Below are positions 20,106 through 31,191 of a stretch of DNA of 64,000 nucleotides, one piece after another (positions within the stretch are counted from its first letter, which is position 1; each line of letters starts with the position of its first letter). The notes beneath the pieces are model-generated. The model was not told the origin of the DNA, ran no database searches, and saw only the letters and a program-made list of their open reading frames with translations. Location of the stretch: NCBI GenBank assembly GCA_905221605.1, contig CAJNDS010002426.1:244501-308500 (forward strand). The letters run 5' to 3'. Position numbers and translations under genes: made by a program. This DNA comes from Symbiodinium natans (lineage: Eukaryota > Sar > Dinophyceae > Suessiales > Symbiodiniaceae).

Positions 20106-21669
20106 TGTTCCTGCCTCTGCACCGACAGCTGCACCAACGAGGTTCGAGTGCTTGCACTGGCAGATGGCTCAGCAATTCAGCTGAGTGTTGCCTCACTCAA
20201 CTCTCACCCTAAACCCTAAACTTACCGCAAACCCTAAACCCTAAACCCTAAACCCTAAACCCTAAACCAACCCTAAACTGCCTTTGAACTCCTTAGGCTG
20301 CCAGCAGATGTCTCACCAAAACCGATGCGCTGTGCAGCGCTGCGGCTGGAGTGAACATTGTCAGTCGACGCGTGCAGGCAGGAGTTGTGAGCAACGCCTT
20401 GTCGTATCAGGATCAGTTGATGAGATAGCACATCTAACGCCAGGAAGAATGCACATATCTTTGTATATGTGTTGTATATGTGTATTTTGCATGGATAGCA
20501 TAGGTTTATTACGACAATTGATTCCTAGAAGGGATTGGTATCCCCCTAAGGGGGGAACCAGGCCTAATTAAGGTGAATTAACGGGAACCAGGGGTTGTAT
20601 AGGGGGGTTCGTAGGGAAATCCATGATTCATGCAGGAGCTCCTGCCTCAAGTCCCTTTCCAATCGCATCGCGAGCATACTAAGAGCCAAAGAGCTCCTGG
20701 TCGTGTGCGACTGCGTGCTTGGTTGTTTATGGGTACCTTCAACCTCGGTGTCAAGTTTACTTATAACTTACAACCTACCTTGGGGCCTTGGGGGGCATAT
20801 AAGTGCAGGCTCGCATTGGGGCGAAAAGTGCCCGTGAGCAGCTCACTCTTGAGCATGTCCAGGATGCCCCATGGGCTGCATTTGGTCTTCCACGCCTGCC
20901 TGATGTTTCAGCGAGCGGACGGTCGCTTTGGCCTGCTTTCCTCACATGGCCATCACCATTCCGAAGATGACGCTGGAAGCGGTGATCTTCTGGGAGTTTG
21001 TGGGCAAGTCACCCCACCTTGGCTGGAGGATTTCTGTGAGCTGGTGACCTGCGCGGCCACGATCCTTCTGGCCATGCTGCTCATCTTCCTTGCGGCGTTT
21101 GGCTTTGCACTGTGTCTTCAGCACAAGGTCGCGCGGCAGAACTACACTTTGTGGTCTCCGACACGGCTTGGCCGCCTCTGCGGCATGCGCTGCCGCCTCA
21201 AGTTTATTTCGGGGGGAAATTGTGATGAGGGCCAGCCACTTGCAGTCCTAGTTGCAGGCCGCTACGAAGCCGCCAAGCTTCGGGGTCATGGATGGAAATC
21301 ATTTTTACTTTTTCAATATTTTCATGAATGCTTCTAAGCCTTCTAAGCCCAAGAGGGACTTTAGACTATGATCTTTTTTGAGGGACATCCCAGCCATGGC
21401 GCAGGCTCGCTGGAACTGTGGAACACAACCAGTCTTATCAGGCGCAGATTCAAGTCCGAGATGGAACTACACTGCTGCTGACGGTGGATGAGATGATTCG
21501 GGGAGGCCTTTGCTTAGTCGCTCCACACTACTACGTAGGCTTTGCCCCGGCCACAGCTGATGATGTCCGCCGTGGTTTCACGCGCCCCGCGGAGAGCAAG
21601 CCTGAAGATCAGGCAAATGCGCAGAGCGACTTTGGCGGCTGCGCCGTTGGCAGCTGTGTCATTGCATGA
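20106..21669 (+). CDS. putative membrane protein with a C-terminal CaaX-like box
   Basis: Candidate exons: 20106-20206 (NEVRVLALADGSAIQLSVAS), 20297-20427 (SRCLTKTDALCSAAAGVNIV; VSNALSYQDQLM), about 20650-20710 (NRIASILRAKELLVVCDCV), a long open block to 21337 with a hydrophobic stretch ATILLAMLLIFLAAFGFALC (about 21056-21115), and the last exon 21405-21669 with stop. The last exon reads LVAPHYYVGFAPATADDVRR and ends GGCAVGSCVIA. CVIA fits the CaaX consensus for prenylation (known rule; modification not shown). The middle exons are uncertain and no family is recognised. Spacing to the upstream stop is about 135 bases, so the genes are close. Confidence 0.45.
20515..20625. mobile_element. introner-like element, family 3/6-related
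   Basis: Contains GGTATCCCCCTAAGGGGGGA, GCCTAATTAAGG and GTATAGGGGGGTTCGTAGGG, words shared with other palindromic intron elements here. Exact ends not resolved. Confidence 0.4.
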
Positions 21670-22052
21670 TCTCACCCACCAACGACGTTTCAACAAGGCA
21701 CCATAAGGCACCCAAAGGGCGCACGGAAGGGAGAGCACTTCCCGCGCGGACCAAACAAGGAGTGGGGTGCGGGGAGCGGTGCTTCGCGTTTGGATGGGTC
21801 TGTCGGCTCAAGTTTAGGGTTCAGGTTGTTATCAGGGCTGCAACTTTCTTCTAAGCTCCTTTTTTTTCTGGGGGCGGGGGGGGGGTGATATACCTACGGG
21901 AGGGGACTACTTGTTCCGCTTCTTCAGTTTTAGGGTGGAGAGGAGCGGGGTTTGCCACAAAGCGGATAAACACAAACACCCTAAACCCTAAACCCTAATC
22001 AAACCCTAACCCCTAAACCCTAAACCCTAAAGACTTGTGCTGATTGACCAGG

Positions 22053-25000
22053 CCTCCCCCCCGGGCGGCCGAGGGCACTGACGCGGTGATTCCGAAGCCT
22101 CAAGTCAGGTGCAAGGTTTCGGGATGAGAAGGTTTAGGGTTTAGAGTTTAGGGTTTAGGGTTTAGGGTTTAAAATACCTCTACAACTTGTTAGGGTCCCA
22201 ATCAAGCATAATCCTAGCAACTCCTAACTCCTGAATTGCCTGCTAAGCAGGGGTAGCGTTGAGGGGTTCGGGACTTGGGCTAAACCCTAAACCCTGAACC
22301 CTAAACCACACCAAGACTCCCGGGGAGCATGGTTCTCGGCTTCTAGATGGTCCAGTCGTGTCCACTTCTTTAGAGTAAGTATGTAGTTCACAAATTGGGG
22401 TCTAGGGTTTTGCAAGAGTTTGGTTTTCCTGTTTCCGGAGTGCCCTCAACGCAATCCCACCCAACCTTCTACTGTCCTTGCAATCAATGGAGTTCCAGAG
22501 GTGAGACGCAGCAGTTGGGATTACATCCGGTCAATGGACTTATGCTTGCGGTTCTGAGTCTAACAGTGGTGACATCAGCCAAAGGTTCCGAAGCCAGAAC
22601 GTCAAAGTCATGGGGTAACGCAGTAGCATCTTTTGTCAGCTGTCACCTTAATCCTAAACCCACAACCCTAAATCCTAAATCCTTAGACCCTAGTTCCTGC
22701 CATCCTTTGTCAGACTGAAGCGACTTTCGGCAGCGCAACATTCTACCTACTCTCGGGCCCAAGTTCTTTCTAGCTCAACCACAATGCTAACATAGTGACA
22801 AAGTGCCCGAAGGCCTGTGCCTGCTCCTTTGCAGATGATGGACTCCTGCCCTGAAAGGGCCGAAGTTCCGTAGCAGCCACACGCCGGGGTTTGTTGGCCC
22901 GCATGCCAAAAAACCACGGATGCGGTGGATTCCCCTCTCCGCTTGCTGGCAGTAGCGGTTCCTGCAAGTATCGTGGAGCTTTCTTTGTGGCGCCCCTAAG
23001 CCCCTAAGCATAAATCTTATACCCTACACGGGCTTTAGGGTGTAGGCTACACCCTACACACTAAGTCGGAAAGAAGGAGGCTTTGCTGGCAAGCACTGCA
23101 CAGAGGCTTTTGCCAGAGGGAGACGTTAAAACAGTCAGTGGATGGATCCCCACATGTTGAGAGTGATCTTGTGCGATGCCATGTGTGCACACATACCATT
23201 AGCTGGTACCTTATTGGGGTCCTTATTCTAAGGGGATCCTACGGGGTGTATATTAGGGGTCCCCGATGTTCGCCAACCCCCATATACCTGGCTGCAGCTG
23301 CAGCTGTCAACACCCAGGTCGAGCCTTTCGGAAGCTGGGGCCTGAACTCATTCGAGTGCGCAGTGTACCCGGAAGGAAGTGGCCCAAGTTGTTGCGCATT
23401 GCGTCTGCCAGGCATTGGAGCCAACCTTCACCAAGCATGTGAAAGGCAAGACAGTTGCTGGCCCAGACAGTGAGTCTAGGCAGCCTTGGGGTTGTTCAGC
23501 GATCCGCACCTCCTTGCAGCCCTAGGTAGAGTGGATGAACATTCGAGAGCCTTCGGGTCGAACCCTGAGCGGCAGCATCGATGTGGAGGTTTCCAAAGTT
23601 CGGGGATACCTTATTGGGGTCCTGATTAAGATGGAGAATCCTACTATTTGGTGGTCTATGGTCTATGGTAGTGATCCTCTGTTATCGTAAACCCCAAATT
23701 CTGCCATGTTCTGCATGGACTTTTTACACTTGATCTGCGATGCCGAGATTCGCCGGTGCGGCTGCCGAAGCCAGGTCGAGCCAATGTACTGATGCATGGT
23801 CTTTCTGTTTAGGCTCTTTTAGGGTCTCAGGGTCTTCGGGTCTTAGGGTTTTTAGGGTCTTAGGGTCTGAGGGTCTGAGGGTCTCAGGGTCTCAGCGTCT
23901 TAGGGTCTTAGGGTCTTAGGGTCTTAGGGTTCAAAGAGGTAGGCACCAGCCGTATCTAGCTCTCTCATACTGGATGCAGTAGAGTCCTCCCTTGAGCTGT
24001 GTGCCTGGTCCCGTCAGGTGCGAGTGCAAAGCCAATGCATCAAGGGCCCCTGAAAATCGCGCAACACTCAGACCCAGCATGCTTGGACCCTAAACCCCAA
24101 GCCGTAACTTAAACCTTGCTGGCTTTAGGGGACGGTTTAGGGTTTAGGGTTTAGGGTTTGGGGTTTAGGGTTTAGGGTTTTCGGTTTAGGGTTTTCGGTT
24201 TAGGGTAACCCCTCCTGCGCGGCCAGGATGTCGTCTAATATGATGTCATGGAGTCAAATGTGGGGGGGGGGGGGGGGGGGGGGTGGGGAGATGGCACTTT
24301 TGTATGTTTTTTTTGGGGGGGGGGGGGGGAGCCCTATTTTTTGGGGGCTTAGTGTTAAAGTTTAGGGTTTTGGGTCAGTTTTTTTTTTTTTTTTTTGGGG
24401 GGGGGGGGGGGGGGGTTGGGGGGTGGGGGGGGTGGGGGGGGGGGGGGGGGGGATGGGGGGGGGGGTGGGGGGGGGGGGGGGGGGTGGGGGGGGGGGGGTG
24501 GGGGGGTGGGTGGAGGGGGGGGGGGGGGGGGGAGTGGGTGGGGAACCCTATTTTTGTTGGAAAAGCCCATGTGCTCACTGAGGTACAGGAGGACGGAGAG
24601 CAGGCAGTTTGGGCTGCTCCAGCTGTGCTGCATCCTGCAGGGTTTAGGGTTTGGGGTTTAGGGTTTCAATTTAGGGTTTAGGGTTTGGGGTTTAGGGTTT
24701 AGGGTTTACTGTTTAGGGAGCCCCGAAAATACCCCAAGGCTACCCTGACCTCATGCCGCCAGATGCGGTACTTCCTGGTGTACAACGACCGCTTCGAGCA
24801 TTTCACGGATGCAGCGAAGGCACTCCGAGGATCGGGATCCTCAGGAGGTGGGCTCCGAGAAAAGAAGCAAGCTTGTCATGCGCAGAATTCAGCTCTAAAC
24901 CCCAAACCCCAAACCCCAAACCCCAAGCCCCAAGCCCCAAGCCCCAAACCCTAAACCCCAAACCCCAAACCCTAAACCCTACACCCTAAACCCTGAGTGG

Positions 25001-26278
25001 GTCCTTGGAATCCTCAGCGCAGGGTTGTACTTAACACGGCAAGCATGCTTGATGCTTCGTGCTCACTCTGCCTTCCAGGAGTGGTGCACGCAATGGACGT
25101 AACGTCTGTCCGAGCTTTGGCCTCAGGCAGCCCCATGGGCATCCACCGGCTTTCGTGGTCATAAGCGCGCTCTGATGCCGACAAGGTCTAAGGGAAGCTG
25201 CCTGGTTCCTTCATATGGTGTAATTATGAGGTCCATGTAAGGGTTCTCCAATGGAGGGCCCATATTAAGGGACCAAGTAGCTAGCTACCCTAAGATAAGA
25301 GCTGAGGTCATTGAGAACGCCTTCATTTTCCAGCTCAGACAAGAAAGTTTCTGCCCCAGTGCGTGGACAGCGCCAGGCCGTGTTTCCGCTTGGCTGCAGG
25401 GGATAACTGTACTTATAACTATAGTAGTGCACTTGAGGGGCTTATAAGTGGGTTGTAAGTACAGTTCTCACTGGTTTATAAGTACCATGAACCTCCAAGT
25501 ACAGGCAGGAGGATAGTCGTTGATTTGCCTCGAGGTCTGCACGTGCAAGTCCCGATTGGTGAGGACAACTTGCTGCAACTCTTGGGAATGACAGTGGTCT
25601 CATGTGAGTTCATGGTCTCATGTGAATGCAAAGAGAGGTGAGATGTAGCAGAGCCCTAAACCCTAAACCCTAAACCCTAAACCCTAAACCCTAAACCCTA
25701 TACCTATACCCTATACCTATACCCTATACCCTAGGTGGTTTGGACCCAGGACATGGAACTCTGGGTTTCAGCCTTCCAGCTGCTCTTCCACCCGCAGAGC
25801 TGCCGGCAAGTTTGTGTCCCCCTTCGAAGTCCATTAGGGTTTAGGGTTTAGGGTTTAGGGTTTTTGTTTTAGGGTTTTGTGTTTAGGGTTTGGAAAGACA
25901 TTTTCTCAGCTTTGAAGGAACGACGCTGGTCAGGTCGGTGCCTAAAGCTGACGACAGCTGTTGCTGGCACATTGTCATGTTGTTGAATGGGTTTACGGTT
26001 CAGGTGTTGGAGGGCCGAGGGGTTCTCGAAATTAGGGTCCCCTTTGGGGGGGGTCTTTATTTCAAGGGATTCCAAAGGGGGATGTACTACGTACATATAT
26101 GACCCCCAAAAGGGACCTACTGTAACTGAGAGAGCTACCCGAATCCAAAAGGTGCTGGGTGTCTTGGTGACTTTTGCCTCCCCGCCTTAAAGAGCATAAA
26201 ATCGCGTGGAATTTCGCAGATGTTGCTCCCTTGGCTCGGCCTCAAGGCAGTTGAATCACGAGCTCTTTGAAAGTCCCT
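22053..26278 (+). CDS. second PH-domain gene (gene-level model, ends uncertain)
   Basis: Exon candidates: 22053-22112 (RAAEGTDAVIPKPQVRCK, GT donor), 22305-22376 (GTAAGT donor), about 22702-22752 (TEATFGSATFYLLSGP), about 23068-23150, 23364-23469, 23530-23588, then the PH exons, then 25907 to about 26010 (FEGTTLVRSVPKADDS; VMLLNGFTVQVLEGR) and 26219-26278 (ASRQLNHELFESPL, GTGAGC donor). Only 23364-23588 and the PH block are phase-proven. Probably continues after the retroelement at 26.5-28.6 kb. Role unknown beyond a likely lipid- or protein-binding PH module. Confidence 0.45.
23364..23588 (+). CDS. two phased exons of the second PH-domain gene
   Basis: Exon 23364-23469 (RKEVAQVVAHCVCQALEP; FTKHVKGKTVAGPD) ends at GTGAGT; exon 23530-23588 starts after GTAG and reads KWMNIREPSGRTLSGSIDVE, closing Lys across the junction. 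Both splice sites are canonical. Confidence 0.6.
24256..24540. repeat. G-run low-complexity tract
   Basis: Runs of 8-20 G broken by single T or A, with a poly-T block at about 24380-24396. It produces long poly-Gly and poly-Pro frames that are not genes. Strong G-quadruplex potential; also prone to sequencing error. Confidence 0.85.
24763..25837 (+). CDS. PH-domain exons of the second PH gene
   Basis: Exons 24763-24844 (MRYFLVYNDRFEHFTDAAKA), 25079-25126 (VVHAMDVTSVRALAS), 25517-25593 (VDLPRGLHVQVPIGEDN), 25735-25778 (VVWTQDMELWVSAF) and 25798 onward (AAGKFVSPFEV). Donors: GA, GC, GT, GC. Frames fit at each join. The order, from strand pair Y-F-L-V-Y/R-F-E-H-F to the Trp of the closing helix, is that of a full PH domain. 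A TAG at 25835-25837 could end the gene, or a GT donor just before it continues it. Confidence 0.65.
25403..25501. mobile_element. introner-like palindromic element, family 5
   Basis: Contains AACTGTACTTATAAC and GTTGTAAGTACAGTT as inverted words and ends ACCATGAACCTCCAAGTA, as in the copy at 13816-13940. It lies directly before the PH exon at 25517. Confidence 0.55.
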
Positions 26279-26547
26279 TGGTGAGCGTTTCGCAACATAG
26301 GGCTCCCCCAAACAACTCCCTAAACCTTAAACACTCAACTCTGTACGATACAGGGTACCTCTATTTTGGGAGCTTTTTTCGGGCCCGGGGTTGAGGGTTT
26401 CGGGGTACCTACCTTGGGGAAGCAGTTCGAACATTACAACCCTAAACCCTAAACCCTAAACCCAGTATCTCTGCCTCCGCCGCTGCCACACTTAGGGGTA
26501 AGTGTAATAGGGCCGTTTGGGGAGTCCATAGTCAGCGCAATCACTAT

Positions 26548-28566
26548 ATGGCGCCGCTGCTGGCAGGCAGCGCTGTTTATGAACCATGGTTAATTATTTT
26601 TAAGCGCCGATGGCAAATGCTGCGCAGGATGTGGGCTGTCAACCCGACTGTCAAAAATTGTTGGAACACTGTTCTGGCTGCCACGTGTTTGAAGCCCTTA
26701 GGCCCAGTGTCCTTGTTTCTTCTGGACCTGCAGCTGTTGGGGTGGACAGCTTTACCTGACGGGGTGGTAAGGTTGCAAGATGGGGTTGAGGCACACGTGT
26801 TTTTCACGGACTGGTCCACAGTCAGGCCGTTCGCTTGGGACGCATGGGCTAGGCATGTTGTCGGTTTCGTTTCCAAAAAAGGTGATTTTCATGATCTGAC
26901 AAATTTCTCCATCGCGTTGGTTCGGACCCGGTTATCAACCCCTCAAGGTTACAACTCCCATGTCGCAAATTATGCAGTGGGGGCCATCGTTCCCGCCTCT
27001 CGTCGGAAGCATTTTGCATCAAGTGAGGACACAAACTGTCCATGTTGCTCGGCTGAGCTCACTGTAGCACACATGCTAACCCAGTGCCCTGCGACGCAGC
27101 ACTGTTGGGCGCCTGTTCTCTCTGAACTTGCTATGTTACAGCCTGCGCAAATCCAGCACGGCCTTTTCAGTTATCCTCCCGAGGTTTTTCATTTGCGCGC
27201 AGCACTTGCCCAGTTCAAAACTGAACCTGTAGCGTGTATGTTTTACGATCAAGATGTCCACTTTTTTACCGATGGTTCCACAATTCACCCTGCGGAGCCT
27301 ACCTTAACTCTTTCAGCTTGGGGAGTGGTGGCTGCTGTGCCAGATGCCTTGGACGGGGTAAAGTTGTTGAATGGCCTGCTGCCTGGGGGGATCCAATCAA
27401 ACAACAGGGCAGAGTTACTGGCTGTCATTGTGGCAGTGCAGCTGGGGACAGGGGGCTCTATTTATTCGGATTCCGACATTACTGTGCAGGGGTTTAATCG
27501 ACTTATTTCCGAGGGGTGGGTTCCTTGCAACTGGCTCCACAGTGCAAATCTTGATTTGTGGTTCTTGCTGCATGAAAGCTTGTCCCGATCCCCCCGCCCT
27601 TGGGTGATCCATAAGGTCAAAAGCCATCAAGACTGGCGAGCTGCCCCCAATCCTAGATTAGCGTGGTTATGGTATCATAACGATCTGGCGGACAGCTTTG
27701 CCAAGGAAGCGCTTAAAAAGGCCCCGCAGGCTATCCTTGAGGCCCACAAGTGTGCAGTGACGGCCCTTCGCAGCCTGAACAACAAACAAAAGCAGGTTTA
27801 CAATTTGCAAAAACAGGTTGCAGAAATTTTTAACGGTCATAGACTCACGTTGAATCGCCCAAGCAGTTCCCCCGCAGAACCCCATGATGACTCGCTGCAA
27901 CTGTTTCTGTGCAGACTTGGGATGCTAACAGCTGATAAAGGCTTTCCTTTCCCGGGGTTGCAACAGGAGCCGCAGTGGAGCTCATTCGTACTTTGTGCTC
28001 CGTTTGGGCATTTGCTGTATAAATGGTTGTGTGCACATACGTGGGTACCAGATGAAGACAGCATGTCTTTGCTGGAACTGTATTTCGCCTTCACGGTTGA
28101 TGTAGGGTGGTTGGTGCCGGTTAATGTAGCCCCTTGGGTCTCTGCGAAGCGACCGGAGCAACTTCGCGACTCCAAACTCAAAGCCATATGGGCTCATGAG
28201 GTTCAGTTCCCTGAGCTCAAATGTCATCGCCAGTCTCTCCGCGCGCAGCTCGTTACGTTTGCCCATGTGCTGAGGGCAATCATGTCCATGTCCAGTTGCC
28301 CGTGGAAAATCGCACCATCTTTTGCCCTAAGGGCCTTTGGTATCCCTTGTAAAGTGCCGGGACTCAAGTTTCGTTTGCAAGCGCTAAAACCCCATACTGT
28401 AGCCCTGCGAATGCTCAAAAGCATCCAGGGTAAACCGTACAGAGACTTCGCTAAGTCACCGTACGTTGCCCCTACGGCTCCCCTGGTTAACCAGCTCGAG
28501 TTCGGAGATGCGCGTACGATCTTTAATTGTGCCAGACGTCTTCACCGTCAAAGGCCTGGCCAGTGA
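26548..28566 (+). mobile_element. retroelement ORF with zinc knuckle and RNase H domain, RT domain absent
   Basis: Uninterrupted 672-codon frame. Residues 164-180 form CPCC-x7-H-x4-C, the zinc motif that follows the reverse transcriptase in many non-LTR elements. Residues about 238-390 are an RNase H domain: FFTDGS (Asp242), NRAELLAV (Glu289), IYSDSD (Asp308), KVKSHQD and NDLADSFAKEA (Asp382). No reverse transcriptase YxDD motif precedes it, so this is the 3' part of a LINE-like protein or a domesticated RNase H gene. The only long intronless frame here, with less GC-biased codon use than its neighbours. No clear poly-A tail or target duplication seen. Confidence 0.75.
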
Positions 28567-28733
28567 ATTCGTATTAATTCAGTCCTACGTAGTTTGTCTC
28601 CAAGGAGCTTCTTCGAGACAGTCCGCAAGACCGCATGCATAAACCCTAAACCCTAAACCCTAAACCCTAAACCCTTACACTACGCTGTGCTTGTCTTCGA
28701 AACCATGTCGTGCCACATCCGCGTTCCGCTGAG

Positions 28734-29019
28734 AACCCCGCCAACGTGGATGAGCTCCAGCATCTGCACAAGCGCAGCCCCTTCATGAAGGACAGGGAGG
28801 TTTAGGGTTTAGGGTTTAGGGTTTAGGGTTTAGGGTTTAGGGTTTAGGGTTTAGGGTTTAGGGTTTAGGGTTTAGGGTTTAGGGTTTAAGGCATTTGGGG
28901 TTTAGGGTAGAGGTTTTGCTCATGGAGTTGGTGCTTTTTGTTGTGTGCTTTCACGAGCCACCGTCTCAAGTCGACCCCAGAGGCCATGTCACTGTAAACT
29001 CCTCGAAACCTTCTTCTTG
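28734..29019 (+). CDS. candidate exons downstream of the retroelement
   Basis: 28734-28796 reads NPANVDELQHLHKRSPFMKD; about 28953-29019 reads EPPSQVDPRGHVTVNSSKPS and meets a GTTTAG donor. Probably part of the PH-domain gene interrupted by the retroelement. Confidence 0.4.
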
Positions 29020-29120
29020 GGTTTAGGGTTTAGGGTTTAGGGTTTAGGGTTTAGGGTTTAGGGTTTAGGGTTTAGGGTTTAGGGTTTAGGGTTTAGGGTT
29101 TAGGGTTTAGGGTTTAGGGT
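28800..29120. repeat. two long TTTAGGG arrays
   Basis: About 12 perfect units at 28800-28888 and about 14 at 29020-29120, on either side of a candidate exon. Confidence 0.9.
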
Positions 29121-29265
29121 TTTCTAGGGTAACCCCATTGCCCAACAGTAAGTCTTTGGGGCTTCAGAATCACCATCTAACCCCCGAACATCGGCCTTCA
29201 AGGGTGTGTTGGGCTTGAGTTTTTTTGTTATTTTTGTGGGGATAGAGGGTATGGGAATTTGAAGG

Positions 29266-29393
29266 AGTTGTGGTTGTTGTGGTTGTTGTGGTTGTTGTGG
29301 TTGTTGTGGTTGTTGTGGTTGTTGTGGTTGTTGTGGTTGTTGTGGTTGTTGTGGTTGTTGAGGCTGTTGAGGCTGTTGAGGCTGTTGAGCCCT
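29266..29393. repeat. 9-base tandem repeat (TTGTGGTTG)n
   Basis: About ten units of TTGTGGTTG followed by four of TTGAGGCTG, a point-mutated version of the same unit. Confidence 0.85.
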
Positions 29394-29690
29394 AAACCCT
29401 AAACCCCAAAGAGCCTCTGCCCCCCGGTCCTTTTTGGGGCCAATAATCAGGCGTGGCAGTATTCTATTACTAGTATATGACTATTTATTATTCTTCTTCT
29501 TACTATATTGCTATTTTATTACTAGTATATTACGATTATTTAGCATTAAATCACGATTATATTAGTATTGTAGAACTCAAAGATCTTACTATTATGATAC
29601 TATTATCTTGCGACTGAATTGACATTAACTTACCATTATATTGCTATTATATTGCCTGTATTGCTACTATGAAGACGGGTGAACTTGAAC
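29394..29690. other. AT-rich spacer
   Basis: (ATTACTAGTATAT)-like sequence without a supported exon; probably intronic. Confidence 0.5.
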
Positions 29691-30041
29691 GCACAACTTT
29701 GCTGCAAGCCCGAACACCTGTGGGGGTGGTCACAGGGCGGTCTGAAGTGGTCCCTGAAAATCTAGGGTGTAGGGTTTAGGGGGGTCCAGGGTCTTTTCAT
29801 GGTTTGGGCTATGGTCATCTGTGGTGGTTGGATAAGCCCTGCAAGTCTCGGGATTAGCTGGCCGTGCGAGGATGCGCATGGTGGGCGGAAGATGGATTCC
29901 AGTGAACTTGCAGCAGAGGCAGGGAGATCAGTGTTGACGTTGAGCAGACATCGGGAGCGCACGATGCATGTGACGGCTTTTGCGCCATCGCGTGTTGAAG
30001 ATGTGTAGGCATCCACGTACTTGTCCCTGCTTCTGTTCCAG

Positions 30042-30791
30042 GTTCAGGATGAGCGATTCCAGCATTGGCTGCAAACTCTGCCAGTGAAGAGCTCAGAGTC
30101 AGCGGAAGCCCGTAGATGGAGGAACTGGGGATCTTGGTCCTGTTATGCTATGTCGGCGGCAGGTGCCTCTCGTTGCTGCTGCACAGCAGTGAAGACTCAC
30201 AGAAACCCGCGCGCATGCACAGCGTCTCTCCTCCTGTCTTTCAGATCGACATTGTTGTGTACACAAGCATGGCTTGCATGAAAGAACGCAACGCCAATCG
30301 ACTGTGGCCGTTTGCATGCCTCATAAAAGAAACCTACGACAAAAGGCCGTCAATGTCTCATCTGCGTGTGTCCACTCCCCTGCGTACACAGCTTTTCATA
30401 CTCACATTCATGTAGGCACCCGGAGCTCGTAAGACATGTACGGCGTGCTTAGCCTAAGCTGCTCAGCTTCGCCTTGCAGTTGCAAGTCCAGGAAAAGGTG
30501 CTTCACTGGGGCTTGCTCGGTTTCCAGCACCAGCAACGCCTGGTGGTCCGCCTCAGCATTCTCTTCAAGGAGCGACGGCGCGCACGCTGTCAAAGTCACC
30601 GTGCGAACTTCGTTCTATACTGTGAGAACCCAAGCACGACGATGTCCCCCGTGCTCCACAGGACAGACTTGACAGTTGGAGCAGCGCTTCCAGTGTATGG
30701 GCCCCAAAGTGATGCGCATGGCGGATGGTGGATGTCATCCGAGCGGTTCCCCCGTCAGGCGAGCTTCGGAACCAAGGAGGAGCCGCAATGA
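30042..30791 (+). CDS. exons of an unidentified gene, possibly the PH-domain gene continued
   Basis: Exon from 30042 (VQDERFQHWLQTLPVKSSES) after TTCCAG; exon 30245-30309 (DIVVYTSMACMKERNANRLW) between TTTCAG and a GT donor; a 104-codon open block from 30480 (LQVQEKVLHWGLLGFQHQQR) to a TGA at 30789-30791. The last block may be spliced further rather than ending there. No family recognised. Confidence 0.4.
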
Positions 30792-30828
30792 ATCCAGATG
30801 ACGCAAGCCAGAGGGTTGAGGGTTTAGG

Positions 30829-30942
30829 GTTTCATGTTTAGGGCATTGAGAATCCTTATCCTAGGCTTGGCTACTTCACAGAGCTTATGGTTTCATGTTT
30901 AGGGCATTGAGAATCCTTATCCTAGGCTTGGCTACTTCACAG
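30829..30942. repeat. perfect 53-base direct duplication ending in a 3' splice site
   Basis: 30829-30881 and 30890-30942 are identical and both end in CTTCACAG, an acceptor-like end, with 8 bases between them. A possible exon (CRQRALKCLKCGLDL) follows at about 30977. Confidence 0.8.
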
Positions 30943-31020
30943 GGGGTTTTTTGCGCTGAGGAACCCAGATCTCAGTTCTGCCGGCAGAGGGCCCTAAAAT
31001 GCCTCAAATGTGGGCTCGAT

Positions 31021-31085
31021 TTGGGGGTTTCCGAAACTAGGGGTACCTTCTTTGGTTTTTTTTGCGTAAACCCCCGTTTGGTGGT
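31021..31085. mobile_element. short introner-like element, family 3
   Basis: GGGGGTTTCCGAAACTAGGG at the left; GTAAACCCCC at the right. Family 3 ends recur at 33385-33506, 40562-40895 and 44388-44510. Confidence 0.5.
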
Positions 31086-31191
31086 AGGACAGCCGCATCC
31101 TGATGTCGAGTATTCGTGGCCTGGAGACGATCAGCGGAGGCGGGCGGTCCCAACTGTCAGATGAGCGGTTTTCGAACTCACGTGCATTCAG

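Noticed and set aside
24283-24681. Poly-Gly and poly-Pro proteins over the G tract
   Set aside because: Pure composition effect of G runs, open on both strands.
29266-29393. CRISPR array
   Set aside because: The 9-base units are contiguous, with no spacers.
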